Of a DNA stretch of 40,464 nt, positions 1 to 7,583 are shown one piece after another. A model generated the notes under the pieces. It did no database searches, was not told the DNA's origin, and saw only the letters and a list, made by a program, of their open reading frames with translations. Positions within the stretch are counted from its first letter, which is position 1; each line of letters starts with the position of its first letter. The translations under genes and the position numbers were made by a program. The stretch lies in the NCBI GenBank assembly GCA_002787155.1, contig PCVY01000003.1, forward strand, positions 29,209-69,672, in the 5' to 3' direction. Origin of the DNA: Candidatus Abzuiibacterium crystallinum (GTDB lineage Bacteria > Omnitrophota > Omnitrophia > Omnitrophales > Abzuiibacteriaceae).

Positions 1-3000
1 ATCGTAAGTGACAACGGTTTCGTTTCCGAGATGATCCGTCGTCTTGACGAGACGGCTCATTGCATCGTATTCATAAAGCGTCGTGTAGGTCTGGCCTTCG
101 TTAAATTCTTCGACTTTAATGAGATTCCCGAATCCGTCCTGAGTTTCCGTTTTCTGATGACCGTTCTGGTCGATTTCCGTACGCTTGAAATCGTCAAAGA
201 TGGTTTGTGAGAAAGTGCCGTCCGGATAATCAACGCGCGTCCTTCGTCCAACGGCATCGTAGGTAAACACAGCGTGCGGGAATTCAACTGGCGGCGTTGC
301 GTAAGTCGTGCCGAAGTCCGCCAAGTAAGGCACGTAATGCTTGGCAGGCTGACCTCGTGAGTCAAACGTGATGAAGTCAGAAACAATCTGCTGATTGGCA
401 TTCTCGGCAGGCTTTCTTTCTTCAATTTGTCTACTGAAACCATCGAAGAAAGTGTACGTTGTGAGGTAACCTGTGTGCGGCTGGTCGTCAATCGTAATCG
501 CTGGGGCATCACTATCAGCTTTCACATGCGTTACGATTCGATTGGGTATCGTAAAATCATCGTAGTAAATTGCCTGCGTAGGAGCAGCAAGCGTATCTTC
601 GGGCGAAACGACCTTTACCACACGCCCCAACGCATCATAGACGGTTTTCGTGGCTTGACCGTTTGCATCGATTGATTCCGTGATCTGGCCAATCAAAGGA
701 TCATAAGTGAACTGCTTTACGTGACCCAATGGATTCGTGATGGTTGAGACAAAGAGCTCGTAATTATTGTCATATTCGTGATCCGTGATTTGATTCATGG
801 CGTCTTTCACGATGTCCACATTCCCAAACCCATCATAAGTCACCGTCGTTTTAGCACCTTCCCCGGCCTGCTGACCTTGGAGAAATTCCTCTGATTTCGT
901 TAAGATGCCCTCCTCCGGATCCTGCATAACCTCTTCATGTCCGTCATAATAAAAATACTGCTTGCTCTCCTCTGTGTCCTGATAGTCAAACACCTGAGTG
1001 ATCGCAAGCGTGTTCATGACGTAGTTTGTTTCGTTCTGTACGTACTGACTGACAGTTTTCCTGTCATCCGTTGCAACCGAGACATCGCCGTCTTGATAAA
1101 TGACGGTTTGATTACCCCAATCGTCGTATTCATAGCGCTCTCTTACTTGTTTGTACGTGCCATCTCCGTCATAAAGGAAGTTGCTTCTTTCCTCTGCATA
1201 AATGAAGTGAACGCCGGGCAGAATCTGATCATTGCATGTCCAGGCGGTCTCCTCCCTTGAAAAGAGATTCCCCAAGCCATCTTTAACCTCAATTGAGATG
1301 GGACGCCCTTTCAAGTGAGCGTTCTGATGGAAGGTGTGAATGGTTTGGGTGTTTTCCCCGTCGATTACGGTTGTTTCGCGGAAGCCGCGGAATTCCTTCG
1401 TTCCCGCATCAAACATGCCGCCTTTGTAGGAATATTCCGTGACGTATTCGTTGCCGATGCCGTCTGTTTGTGAAATTTTGGTAACGACTTGAACCGGAAA
1501 CGGCAGACGCTCAAAACCGGATAGGTCCGTGTTATCAAACTGGGTAGAGGGTGAATATTCAACCGTTGTAATGCTCCCTCTACCGTTATCAATCGTCTTT
1601 AAGAGATCCGGAAACTCTCCCTGATTGTTATAGAACTTCCATTCATTGTTCGTTTGGTGCTTGGTTACGCGCTCAAGAAGTCCATCACCGTCTAAATCAA
1701 TGAATTCCCCCTGAACGTTGGAATTGGTATAATCAAGGTGTTCGCGGATGTAAGCATAGGAACCTGACTTCGGAACGTTGACCAGCGGCGTATCCTGCAT
1801 CACAAAACCGTTCCCCGTATTATAGAAAACGTGGATATCGTTGAACTCCACTGCAGGATTCGTGTACATGCGGTCAAGAAGACCGTCGCCGTTGAAATCA
1901 AGAAGCGTAAGACTCAATCCCTCCGCCGCCCATTGCTGAATTTTCCTGAAAGCATAATAACCGCCCTGAGGAATGACAATCGGCCAAAGATCAGGCGTTG
2001 ACTCAAAACCATTTCCATTGTTGTAGTAAACTTTCCATTCGTTATTGTAGTCGTAATCCGCGATGATACGGTCGGGCAGACCGTCACCGTTTAAATCGTA
2101 AAGTCCCGCTTCTTCGTCATACTGGCCGCCTGTCCTGATGTTTTTGTAACGGTCTTCTCCTTCCGGGTTTGGAATCGACCAGATGCGGGGTGATGAGGAA
2201 AGTTCACCGTCCACATAGTCATAAATTTTCCATTGATTGTTGTTTCCGTCCTTGACGACCCGCTCCAAAAGTCCATCGCCGTCAATATCAATGAATTCCA
2301 CCTGGACGTTTGAATTTCCGTTCTCCAGATTTTCACGGATGTAGGCGTAAGTTCCGGTTTTTGGAACATTGAGAAGAGGATCGTCCGTCATGGAAAAACT
2401 TGTTCCATTTTGATTGTAGAAAACGTGGATGTCATTGAATTCAACGGCAGGATTCGTATAAAGCCGGTCGGAATAACCGTCACCATTGAGATCGAGGAGG
2501 GTTAAATAAAGACCTTCGGCCGACCATAACTGGGTTCGTCGAAACCAATAATAGCCGCCATTTGGAATCGTAATCGGCCAAAGCACAGGATCCGTTTCAA
2601 ATCCGTCGCCTGTGTTGTAGTAAACCTTCCAATTGTTGTCTTCAAAATAATAGTCCCCAATGATTCGATCCGGAAGCCCATCGCCGTTTATATCGTAAAG
2701 CCCCGCTTCTTCGTTCATGCTGCCGCCCGTCCGGACATTCTTATAGCGATCTTCACCGACAGGATTGGAAATCGGGATAATCGTATGATCCGTCTCCAAT
2801 GCAAAGCCGTGATCTTGATAAGTGAAGGCGGTCGGAGGAAAACATGTCAACTCATCCATGCCGCATTCTTCAACTTGAATGAGACGGGATTTTCCTATGA
2901 CAGGTGACTGTTCGTATGTTAGAGAGTATTTGCGTGAAAGAACGTTATCAACCTTGACAAGAATCTCTTTAAGCCGCTTGTTCGTTTCAACGCGCGCGCC

Positions 3001-3828
3001 CGAACTATAAGAAATTAAATCGTCCGGCCGGTCTTCCAGAACAAATTCCACCGAATGTGTGTTTGGAAAGACTTCGTTTTCGTTGCCGTTGTAGTCAATC
3101 CGCGAAAGGTAGACGTTTCCCCCGTCTTGGGAATACGTGTATTCGATAATATTTCCATTAGCGTCTTTTACCTTTTCAAGAAGCCATTTATAGGTGCCAT
3201 GCGAATTGGTCTGCTTTGCCTGTGACGATTCACCGAATGTGTATTCCCGTCCTGATTTGTCGAGAGCTGTCCAGGAGCCAGCTTGGTAATTGACTTTCAT
3301 AAAGTCCCCAGAATCGTGCTCTGCGTGGTATTCGTTGGCTGAAATTTTTACAAGATCCGCGCCAGCGCCCTGTACGAGAAATGTGAATCTGTCTACCTCA
3401 TCATCGTAAGTAGGCACACCTCCGGAAGTGGTTCTTTGAATATAGCCGACTTCGAGGTCCCAACCAATTCCCATCCAACCGTTTTTGGCGGTGGACGAAT
3501 AGTTAAGGGAAAGCTGTGGCGTGAGTCCGCGTCTTCCGGATGGTGCAAACACGGGTACTGTAAATTGTCCGCGCCCACTAAAAAGGTCTGTTTGAAAAGA
3601 CTGTACCGGAACTTGAGATTCGTCGATGTTAGAGAACGTGCCGTAGGGTGAGCCGAGCGGCGGATTAGCGAATGCATCAAGCACATGCAGACCAGCCATT
3701 TCTTGGATGATGCCCGTGACGGAAACGGTAAAAGCAACTAATCCTGCGATAAGTTTTGTGCCAAAAGAACCGTGTCTGATGTTGCGTAATACACTGCTTG
3801 TTCGTTTCAATCCCGAATCCTGCGTCAT
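1..3828 (-). CDS. SpvB / FG-GAP / RHS YD-repeat protein, 3' end outside window
   Basis: A continuous reading frame of 1276 codons runs from an ATG at 3828 (GAGGT-like RBS about 7 nt upstream) off the left edge, so the C-terminus is missing. Residues about 1-55 carry a basic stretch and a hydrophobic segment that fit an export signal. From about residue 75-130 the sequence matches the SpvB/TcdB N-terminal signature (FAPSGRRGLTPQLSLNYSS, then GIGWDLEVGYIQR). Residues about 353-733 hold FG-GAP/VCBS-type units (DINGDGLPDRI, DLDGDGLLERV) arranged as two roughly 198-residue tandem copies. From about residue 880 on there are YD-repeat segments (TYDGFGNV, VYDALGRV, TYDAVGRRTRVDYPDG). Such proteins build beta-propeller and RHS-cage shells that carry toxin tips or act in surface contact. 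The tip is not visible here. I see no frameshift or stop. Very long secreted RHS proteins are typical accessory genes. Confidence 0.93.
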   Translation of the reverse strand, partial: MTQDSGLKRTSSVLRNIRHGSFGTKLIAGLVAFTVSVTGIIQEMAGLHVLDAFANPPLGSPYGTFSNIDESQVPVQSFQTDLFSGRGQFTVPVFAPSGRRGLTPQLSLNYSSTAKNGWMGIGWDLEVGYIQRTTSGGVPTYDDEVDRFTFLVQGAGADLVKISANEYHAEHDSGDFMKVNYQAGSWTALDKSGREYTFGESSQAKQTNSHGTYKWLLEKVKDANGNIIEYTYSQDGGNVYLSRIDYNGNENEVFPNTHSVEFVLEDRPDDLISYSSGARVETNKRLKEILVKVDNVLSRKYSLTYEQSPVIGKSRLIQVEECGMDELTCFPPTAFTYQDHGFALETDHTIIPISNPVGEDRYKNVRTGGSMNEEAGLYDINGDGLPDRIIGDYYFEDNNWKVYYNTGDGFETDPVLWPITIPNGGYYWFRRTQLWSAEGLYLTLLDLNGDGYSDRLYTNPAVEFNDIHVFYNQNGTSFSMTDDPLLNVPKTGTYAYIRENLENGNSNVQVEFIDIDGDGLLERVVKDGNNNQWKIYDYVDGELSSSPRIWSIPNPEGEDRYKNIRTGGQYDEEAGLYDLNGDGLPDRIIADYDYNNEWKVYYNNGNGFESTPDLWPIVIPQGGYYAFRKIQQWAAEGLSLTLLDFNGDGLLDRMYTNPAVEFNDIHVFYNTGNGFVMQDTPLVNVPKSGSYAYIREHLDYTNSNVQGEFIDLDGDGLLERVTKHQTNNEWKFYNNQGEFPDLLKTIDNGRGSITTVEYSPSTQFDNTDLSGFERLPFPVQVVTKISQTDGIGNEYVTEYSYKGGMFDAGTKEFRGFRETTVIDGENTQTIHTFHQNAHLKGRPISIEVKDGLGNLFSREETAWTCNDQILPGVHFIYAEERSNFLYDGDGTYKQVRERYEYDDWGNQTVIYQDGDVSVATDDRKTVSQYVQNETNYVMNTLAITQVFDYQDTEESKQYFYYDGHEEVMQDPEEGILTKSEEFLQGQQAGEGAKTTVTYDGFGNVDIVKDAMNQITDHEYDNNYELFVSTITNPLGHVKQFTYDPLIGQITESIDANGQATKTVYDALGRVVKVVSPEDTLAAPTQAIYYDDFTIPNRIVTHVKADSDAPAITIDDQPHTGYLTTYTFFDGFSRQIEERKPAENANQQIVSDFITFDSRGQPAKHYVPYLADFGTTYATPPVEFPHAVFTYDAVGRRTRVDYPDGTFSQTIFDDFKRTEIDQNGHQKTETQDGFGNLIKVEEFNEGQTYTTLYEYDAMSRLVKTTDHLGNETVVTYD

Positions 3829-3870
3829 TTCACACCTCAGTTTGCAATGCGGAAGCTGAATTTGGCCCTA

Positions 3871-3904
3871 AAACAAAAAAATCCTGGCCACGAATGACCA
3901 GGAT
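3871..3904 (-). terminator. Intrinsic terminator in the RHS leader (promoter-distal copy)
   Basis: On the minus strand a 10-bp stem (AUCCUGGUCA / UGGCCAGGAU, one U-G pair) closed by a UUCG loop is followed by a run of seven U. It lies between the promoter at 4036-4064 and the RHS start at 3828, so it would stop leader transcripts unless it is overridden. Confidence 0.75.
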
Positions 3905-3970
3905 CTTCCAAATTGTCTTAAAGCCCTTCCGCTTTGTTTCTTGAACTTTCGCTCAAGTCGACCAGGACCT
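3905..3970 (-). other. Structured 5' leader segment between the two terminators
   Basis: On the minus strand this holds a 7-bp hairpin capped by a GAAA tetraloop (CUUGAGC-GAAA-GUUCAAG), then a second hairpin (AAAGC-GGAAGG-GCUUU), then the promoter-distal terminator. The order GNRA hairpin, CAAAGC, GGGCUUUAAG resembles a GEMM riboswitch only loosely, and a P1 helix is not clear. Best described as an unassigned structured leader, possibly an attenuator. Confidence 0.45.
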
Positions 3971-4004
3971 AAAATAAAAAATCCTGGCCTCATTTGACCA
4001 GGAT
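3971..4004 (-). terminator. Intrinsic terminator in the RHS leader (promoter-proximal copy)
   Basis: A minus-strand stem AUCCUGGUC/GGCCAGGAU with loop AAAUGA is followed by UUUUUUAUUUU. It repeats the sequence of the terminator about 100 bp downstream, including the trailing UUUUAGG(U/G)CC, so a module of roughly 45 bp has been duplicated within one leader. Confidence 0.72.
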
Positions 4005-4035
4005 CTTTGTAAATTTCTTAACGAATTATGAGCGA

Positions 4036-4064
4036 ACTATACATCCTGTCATTGTTCGTGTCAA
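4036..4064 (-). promoter_or_regulatory. Sigma-70-type promoter of the RHS gene
   Basis: On the minus strand TTGACA (4059-4064) and TATAGT (4036-4041) are separated by exactly 17 bp. This predicts a start near 4029 and a 5' UTR of about 200 nt that carries the two terminator-like hairpins. Between this promoter and 4246 I see no gene. A further copy of the motif AAGATCCTGGTCA lies on the plus strand at about 4148-4160. Confidence 0.8.
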
Positions 4065-4246
4065 GCGCAATTATCAAAATAAATCAAACAGTTGTAAATC
4101 GTTTTTGATATACTACGCGTGAATAAAGAGGGGCGGCGTGAGAGTATAAGATCCTGGTCAGAGTCACTCAATACCCTCAAAGTCTCCCGTGGTTGACCTT
4201 TTTTCACCGCTTCCAACTTCTTGCTCCCTTCCTTATGCGAATCTTG

Positions 4247-4465
4247 TCAGCCGCTTGCTTCTGCTTTAAGTTTTTTTGGAGATGACGTCTTTGCTTTCCA
4301 AAATTTGCATTCGTTCAATTTTAAATCTATACTTATAGAAGAAGGTGTGGCTAGAGAGCGCATGAACCTGGCAAGGTCTAGTACGCTCTCAGGACTCCTT
4401 CGAGTGAAGCCTTTTCGCCACCCAACGAGCAGTATGACGGTGCCAAACTCGCCAGTAAGACACAC
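4247..4465 (-). CDS. Small hypothetical protein (72 aa), possible third gene of the riboswitch-led operon
   Basis: The GTG at 4465 begins one base after the upstream gene's TGA and has a strong GGGAGG ribosome site 8 nt before it, inside the end of that gene. The product is 72 residues, basic at both ends (C-terminus SSPKKLKAEASG), with no domain I recognise and no clear membrane segment. The placement and ribosome site argue for translation by coupling. The unusual composition and an overlapping plus-strand open frame argue for caution. Function unknown. Confidence 0.4.
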   Translation of the reverse strand: MCLTGEFGTVILLVGWRKGFTRRSPESVLDLARFMRSLATPSSISIDLKLNECKFWKAKTSSPKKLKAEASG

Positions 4466-4466
4466 G

Positions 4467-5027
4467 TCACGAGCCTCCCGTAGGAGGTTCTTTGCTGCTC
4501 AAATGAATTTTCTGCTGTGGAACTTTTCCAAAGACATCATTGAGCGAATCATGGATTTTCTTCCATTGCTGAACAGCCACATCATGATCACCTCGCGAGC
4601 TTTTTGGGTACTTCTTCAAATAATCGCGTATCCATTGAAAGCTCTTAACTAAACCTGTTTTCAAATGCGGCGGTACAAAGCATCGTTCCAACTCCTCCAT
4701 AAAGAATAATTGCCTTTGAATTGCCTCTTGAGACTTTTGTATCGGTTTTTGAATCCACAACAACATCACGGTCATTCTGTCTAAATACCATTCAATAAAG
4801 TTTCTCCCGACATGTGCGCTTTGTAGCTGTAGATAAGCTACTTCGTTTTCAACAATAGAGATCAGCTCACGCAGCTCGCCTCTTGTCTTTTCAATCCGTT
4901 CGACGGTCTCGGACTTGTAATCGTTTGATCTTAGCGTGTACTCGAAGACGAGGTCGAGCTCGCCAAGAGCCCTAGTCAATGTATTCCTTGTACTCTTCAG
5001 AAAATCTGCCACATCCCCTGTCCGCAT
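4467..5027 (-). CDS. Hypothetical helical protein (186 aa)
   Basis: Unrecognised, mostly alpha-helical protein starting MRTGDVADFLKSTRNTLTRA, with a long charged helix around residues 40-70 (ETVERIEKTRGELRELISIV) that may form a coiled coil. No signal peptide or transmembrane segment is evident. The frame stays open to 5096, but the ATG at 5027 has AGGAGG 10 nt upstream, and translating that ribosome site gives the odd EEKGGGQY of the longer version. I therefore chose 5027; starting at 5096 would overlap the upstream gene by 13 nt. It is second in a short minus-strand operon behind a GEMM riboswitch, so its expression probably follows a cyclic dinucleotide. Function unknown. Confidence 0.7.
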   Translation of the reverse strand: MRTGDVADFLKSTRNTLTRALGELDLVFEYTLRSNDYKSETVERIEKTRGELRELISIVENEVAYLQLQSAHVGRNFIEWYLDRMTVMLLWIQKPIQKSQEAIQRQLFFMEELERCFVPPHLKTGLVKSFQWIRDYLKKYPKSSRGDHDVAVQQWKKIHDSLNDVFGKVPQQKIHLSSKEPPTGGS

Positions 5028-5083
5028 ATATTGACCACCTCCTTTTTCCTCGTCCATGTGAGCTCCGCGTGTTTTGCTAGGCT

Positions 5084-5401
5084 TCATGAACTGCATGATT
5101 CCGCCTGGCTCCTTAATTCATTGAGGAGCTTACTCGCGAACCGAAGTGATGTCCGCTGACTCCAGTGTAGATGTACGAGCTGATAAGCTAAGAGTGTCAT
5201 CTGATCCCTTAAAATATCAATTGGCTTCACCTTCATCGCAAGTTGCAGAAGTTCCTCTCTAGCAACCCAAAAAGCATTTGTTGGTATATATTCTCCACTC
5301 GACAGCAATGTCATTTGATCAGAGAAAAAATCACATAGGCGCCTTATTTTTTCGCCTGTGCTAACGATTCTGTTTTCATTGATTTGAATTGTTTGCCTCA
5401 T
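5084..5401 (-). CDS. Hypothetical helical protein (105 aa), first gene after the GEMM riboswitch
   Basis: A 105-residue predicted helical protein (MRQTIQINENRIVSTGEKIR...) with no recognised domain, signal peptide or membrane span. A pair of DQMTLL repeats (about residues 28-33 and 66-71) suggests an internal duplication of a helical hairpin. Its ATG at 5401 lies 39 nt after the U-tract of the riboswitch terminator, so it is the immediate target of that switch. No strong ribosome site is visible (only GTGTGA). It overlaps or abuts the next gene. Genes under c-di-GMP riboswitches usually act in surface attachment, motility or extracellular matrix, but nothing in this sequence shows which. Confidence 0.65.
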   Translation of the reverse strand: MRQTIQINENRIVSTGEKIRRLCDFFSDQMTLLSSGEYIPTNAFWVAREELLQLAMKVKPIDILRDQMTLLAYQLVHLHWSQRTSLRFASKLLNELRSQAESCSS

Positions 5402-5440
5402 ATGTCACACTTTTTAAAACCCTTTAGAATTTCACTAAAT

Positions 5441-5488
5441 AAAAAGCCGGTTTGCCTACATCTCCGCCATGACGTAGGCAGCCCGGCT
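5441..5488 (-). terminator. Riboswitch expression-platform terminator
   Basis: On the minus strand AGCCGG and GCCUAC pair with GUAGGC and CCGGCU, followed by UUUUU. The 5' arm reuses the 3' strand of the aptamer's closing helix, so the terminator and the folded aptamer exclude each other. Confidence 0.8.
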
Positions 5489-5568
5489 ATTCAGCGGTCA
5501 TTTTCATGACCAGAATCCATTGGCTTTGCGATGCCGCTTCACGCGGCTATGCCCTTTTCTACGTGTCT
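5470..5568 (-). promoter_or_regulatory. GEMM-I (c-di-GMP-I type) riboswitch aptamer
   Basis: The minus strand shows the landmarks of the GEMM-I class in order: closing helix ACGUAG/CUACGU, GGGCAUAGCC, a hairpin with a GUGA-type loop (GCCGCGUGAAGCGGC), the near-invariant AUCGCAAAGCC, a second arm (GGUCAUGAAAAUGACC), and UAGCCGGGCUGCC. Known members bind c-di-GMP, and the GEMM-Ib subset prefers cGAMP. By eye the guanine at the selectivity position is kept, which favours c-di-GMP. Ligand binding should hold the closing helix and block the terminator at 5441-5488, predicting an ON switch for the genes at 5401 and beyond. Confidence 0.82.
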
Positions 5569-5602
5569 CGACTCCAAGATTTAAAGAACGTGTCTCATGT
5601 TT

Positions 5603-6085
5603 CTAATTCGTTGAATCAAGATAATCTTTTAACTGGTAGCAATCTGCGAACTTGAGGATTGCATCTCGATTTCGTGATACCCAGGATGTAGCATCAATCC
5701 TCAACATCTCTTTCATGATAGTATAGCGATGGTACGTCTCCCAAACTTCAAGCAATAAATCCTGCGTGATCTCACTCGTGTTCCCACCACCGAGAACGTC
5801 CACTAAGTTTCTAAGGTGATTCATCAACCGGCTTAGAGTTCCTCGATCAATCAATAGACCCTTGTTCGTTTTTCTCAAGACAATATCCAGGATGATGATG
5901 GCGTGCCTCGCGTGGTGTTGCTCGCGAACTAATGGATCATTTTCATATCGTATCTTCATTTTCAGATAATCAAGGTCAAACCGACCTTTCTTATTATCAC
6001 CTAATCCACGAATAGGCTTATCCTTTATAGATTTTTTTATATTGTCATTAACTGTATTATTAGATACTATTTCTTCTCTTTTCAT
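5603..6085 (-). CDS. Hypothetical protein (160 aa)
   Basis: Unrecognised, charged, largely helical protein (MKREEIVSNNTVNDNIKKS...) with no signal peptide or membrane span. A disordered, Lys/Asn-rich N-terminus of about 40 residues precedes a helical region from DYLKMKIRYENDPLVREQ onward. The ATG at 6085 has AGGG 8 nt upstream; a GTG at 6094 is open but lacks a spaced ribosome site. It lies just upstream of the riboswitch on the same strand, so its transcript would run into the switch. It is divergent from the XRE-cupin gene and shares a 150-bp AT-rich promoter region with it. Function unknown. Confidence 0.65.
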   Translation of the reverse strand: MKREEIVSNNTVNDNIKKSIKDKPIRGLGDNKKGRFDLDYLKMKIRYENDPLVREQHHARHAIIILDIVLRKTNKGLLIDRGTLSRLMNHLRNLVDVLGGGNTSEITQDLLLEVWETYHRYTIMKEMLRIDATSWVSRNRDAILKFADCYQLKDYLDSTN

Positions 6086-6221
6086 TTCTTTCACCCTTCC
6101 AATACCAAATGTAACCTCTGTCTCTTAAGCTGTCAAATCCTCAAAAATATGTTTTTTTATATAGTTTTAAGACATATATTGAAATCTAATCTAACATCAT
6201 GTAGAATTAATAAGTTACGAA

Positions 6222-6227
6222 TATAAT
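6222..6227 (+). promoter_or_regulatory. Candidate -10 box of the XRE-cupin gene (leaderless start?)
   Basis: A perfect TATAAT ends 9 nt before the ATG at 6237, with no Shine-Dalgarno between (only ACTTTTAAA). Transcription would start at or within a few bases of the start codon. The -35 region is not convincing. The rest of 6086-6236 is AT-rich and shows no gene. Confidence 0.4.
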
Positions 6228-6236
6228 ACTTTTAAA

Positions 6237-7583
6237 ATGACTATAAAAAGCAGGCAAAAAAAATCCCTCTACTATACCCTTTTTCAGCAGTGTCAAACTG
6301 CTTTTCCCTCATTTCCTCGGGAATGCAGTCTTTCGCTTGGTGCGTCCATCAAACATGTGCGACTGAGAATGGGCCTCACACAAGATGAGCTCGCGCAGCA
6401 TGCGCGCATGAAGCTCTCAGCTCTTAAAACTCTTGAAAACGGTTATGCAAAGTTCACGACCCTATCGAATATTGACACTTTGGCACGTGTACTCCGGGTT
6501 TCTATACAAGACCTTGTTTTAGAGGGATTAGAATGGTTTCCTGCGAACTTTTTTGTCCTCAAAAACCCCGGGCACGAGTCACTGCCTAAAAGAAGGAGAG
6601 ATATCAATAACGTTTGGTTTAGACGTCAAATTGTCAAAGGAGATGGATTTCTCTGCGACTTCGTCTCACCACCCCTGTGTTCATATGGACACTTCTGCTT
6701 TGTCATTCTTGAGTTAGATCCAGGCAAGACAATCCGTGACGCGGTCTTACCCTCTCCTGATCAATTGCTCGGCTTCGTGCTAAAAGGAGCACTCAGAATT
6801 CGCTACGACAATTCCCAAGAATATGACGTCTTTGCCAACCAGAGCTTTACCATGCGTGGCGACAAAATTCATGACCTTCAGAATGCGGATAAAAACCTCC
6901 CCCTTCGCATGTGCCTCGCCTTTACTCTCTCGTCCTCTCAGAAACCATTGGAAACAGCCAAAGAACACAGTCAAGACACCCCTTGCTTTAATCTGGGACT
7001 CGGAATCAAGAAAATTCGGGACCTGTATGCATCATCGGATGAACGTTCTCTTAGCTATTCACACTTTTCCTCCATCACGGGTCTTGATGAACAAAGCCTT
7101 CGTTATCTTGAGAACACGACAGACCCCGATCAGGTCATCTATTGGGACAAAATTGAGGTGATCTGCCGGGCCTTAAAAATACCGCTGTCCCAATTCCTTG
7201 GATTCTGTGAAGACAGAGATGGGGGATATTTTTACCTATCAACCGCCCATGACAGGGCATTCATCGACTACCGGCACTATTTAGGTGTGCGAATTAAATC
7301 CGCTGTTTTTCCCGGCACGCATAATAATTTTCATCTCTCTGAAGCCTACATTGATCCTCGTGGCGGCGTCAGACGTGCTTCTTGGAGGCGCCGTGATCAG
7401 GCAATGATGGCTGCGTATGTTGAGGACGGAGAGCTCCGTATTGAGGTCGGGAAAAATCGAAAGTCCGTCTTAATTCAAGGCGAGAGCGTCTACTTCGATG
7501 GAAGCTTGGGCTATATCTTCACGAATCCCGGGACGAAACCTGCAAAGCTACTTCTGGCAAGCTACCCGGCGATTGTTTTCTAA
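6237..7583 (+). CDS. Tandem XRE HTH-cupin transcriptional regulator (448 aa)
   Basis: Residues about 38-93 form a clear XRE-family helix-turn-helix (IKHVRLRMGLTQDELAQHAR, then KTLENGY). A cupin-like beta-barrel follows at about 160-232 (LGFVLKGALRIRY, FTMRGDKIHDLQN). The pattern then repeats: a divergent HTH at about 255-320 (LGIKKIRDLYA...SGL-like DEQSLRYLENT, WDKIEVICRALKIPLSQFLG) and a second cupin at about 345-448 (MAAYVEDGELRIEVG, GESVYFDGSLGYIFTNPG). Ordinary XRE-cupin regulators (SutR/PuuR-like) are about 180-200 residues with one copy each and bind small molecules through the cupin. This is an internal duplication-fusion. It ends tail-to-tail with the dual receiver gene, their stop codons overlapping. 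The ligand is unknown. Confidence 0.85.
   Translation: MTIKSRQKKSLYYTLFQQCQTAFPSFPRECSLSLGASIKHVRLRMGLTQDELAQHARMKLSALKTLENGYAKFTTLSNIDTLARVLRVSIQDLVLEGLEWFPANFFVLKNPGHESLPKRRRDINNVWFRRQIVKGDGFLCDFVSPPLCSYGHFCFVILELDPGKTIRDAVLPSPDQLLGFVLKGALRIRYDNSQEYDVFANQSFTMRGDKIHDLQNADKNLPLRMCLAFTLSSSQKPLETAKEHSQDTPCFNLGLGIKKIRDLYASSDERSLSYSHFSSITGLDEQSLRYLENTTDPDQVIYWDKIEVICRALKIPLSQFLGFCEDRDGGYFYLSTAHDRAFIDYRHYLGVRIKSAVFPGTHNNFHLSEAYIDPRGGVRRASWRRRDQAMMAAYVEDGELRIEVGKNRKSVLIQGESVYFDGSLGYIFTNPGTKPAKLLLASYPAIVF

Noticed and set aside
3880..3970. A second GEMM riboswitch in the RHS leader
   Set aside because: Only the order of short motifs is similar. The near-invariant GCAAAGCC and GGGCAAACC blocks and a closing helix are not present, so it is listed only as an unassigned structured leader.
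4221..4652. 143-codon plus-strand open frame
   Set aside because: It overlaps the minus-strand operon genes, has no ribosome site and its translation is low-complexity and Phe/Ser/Leu-rich without domain features.
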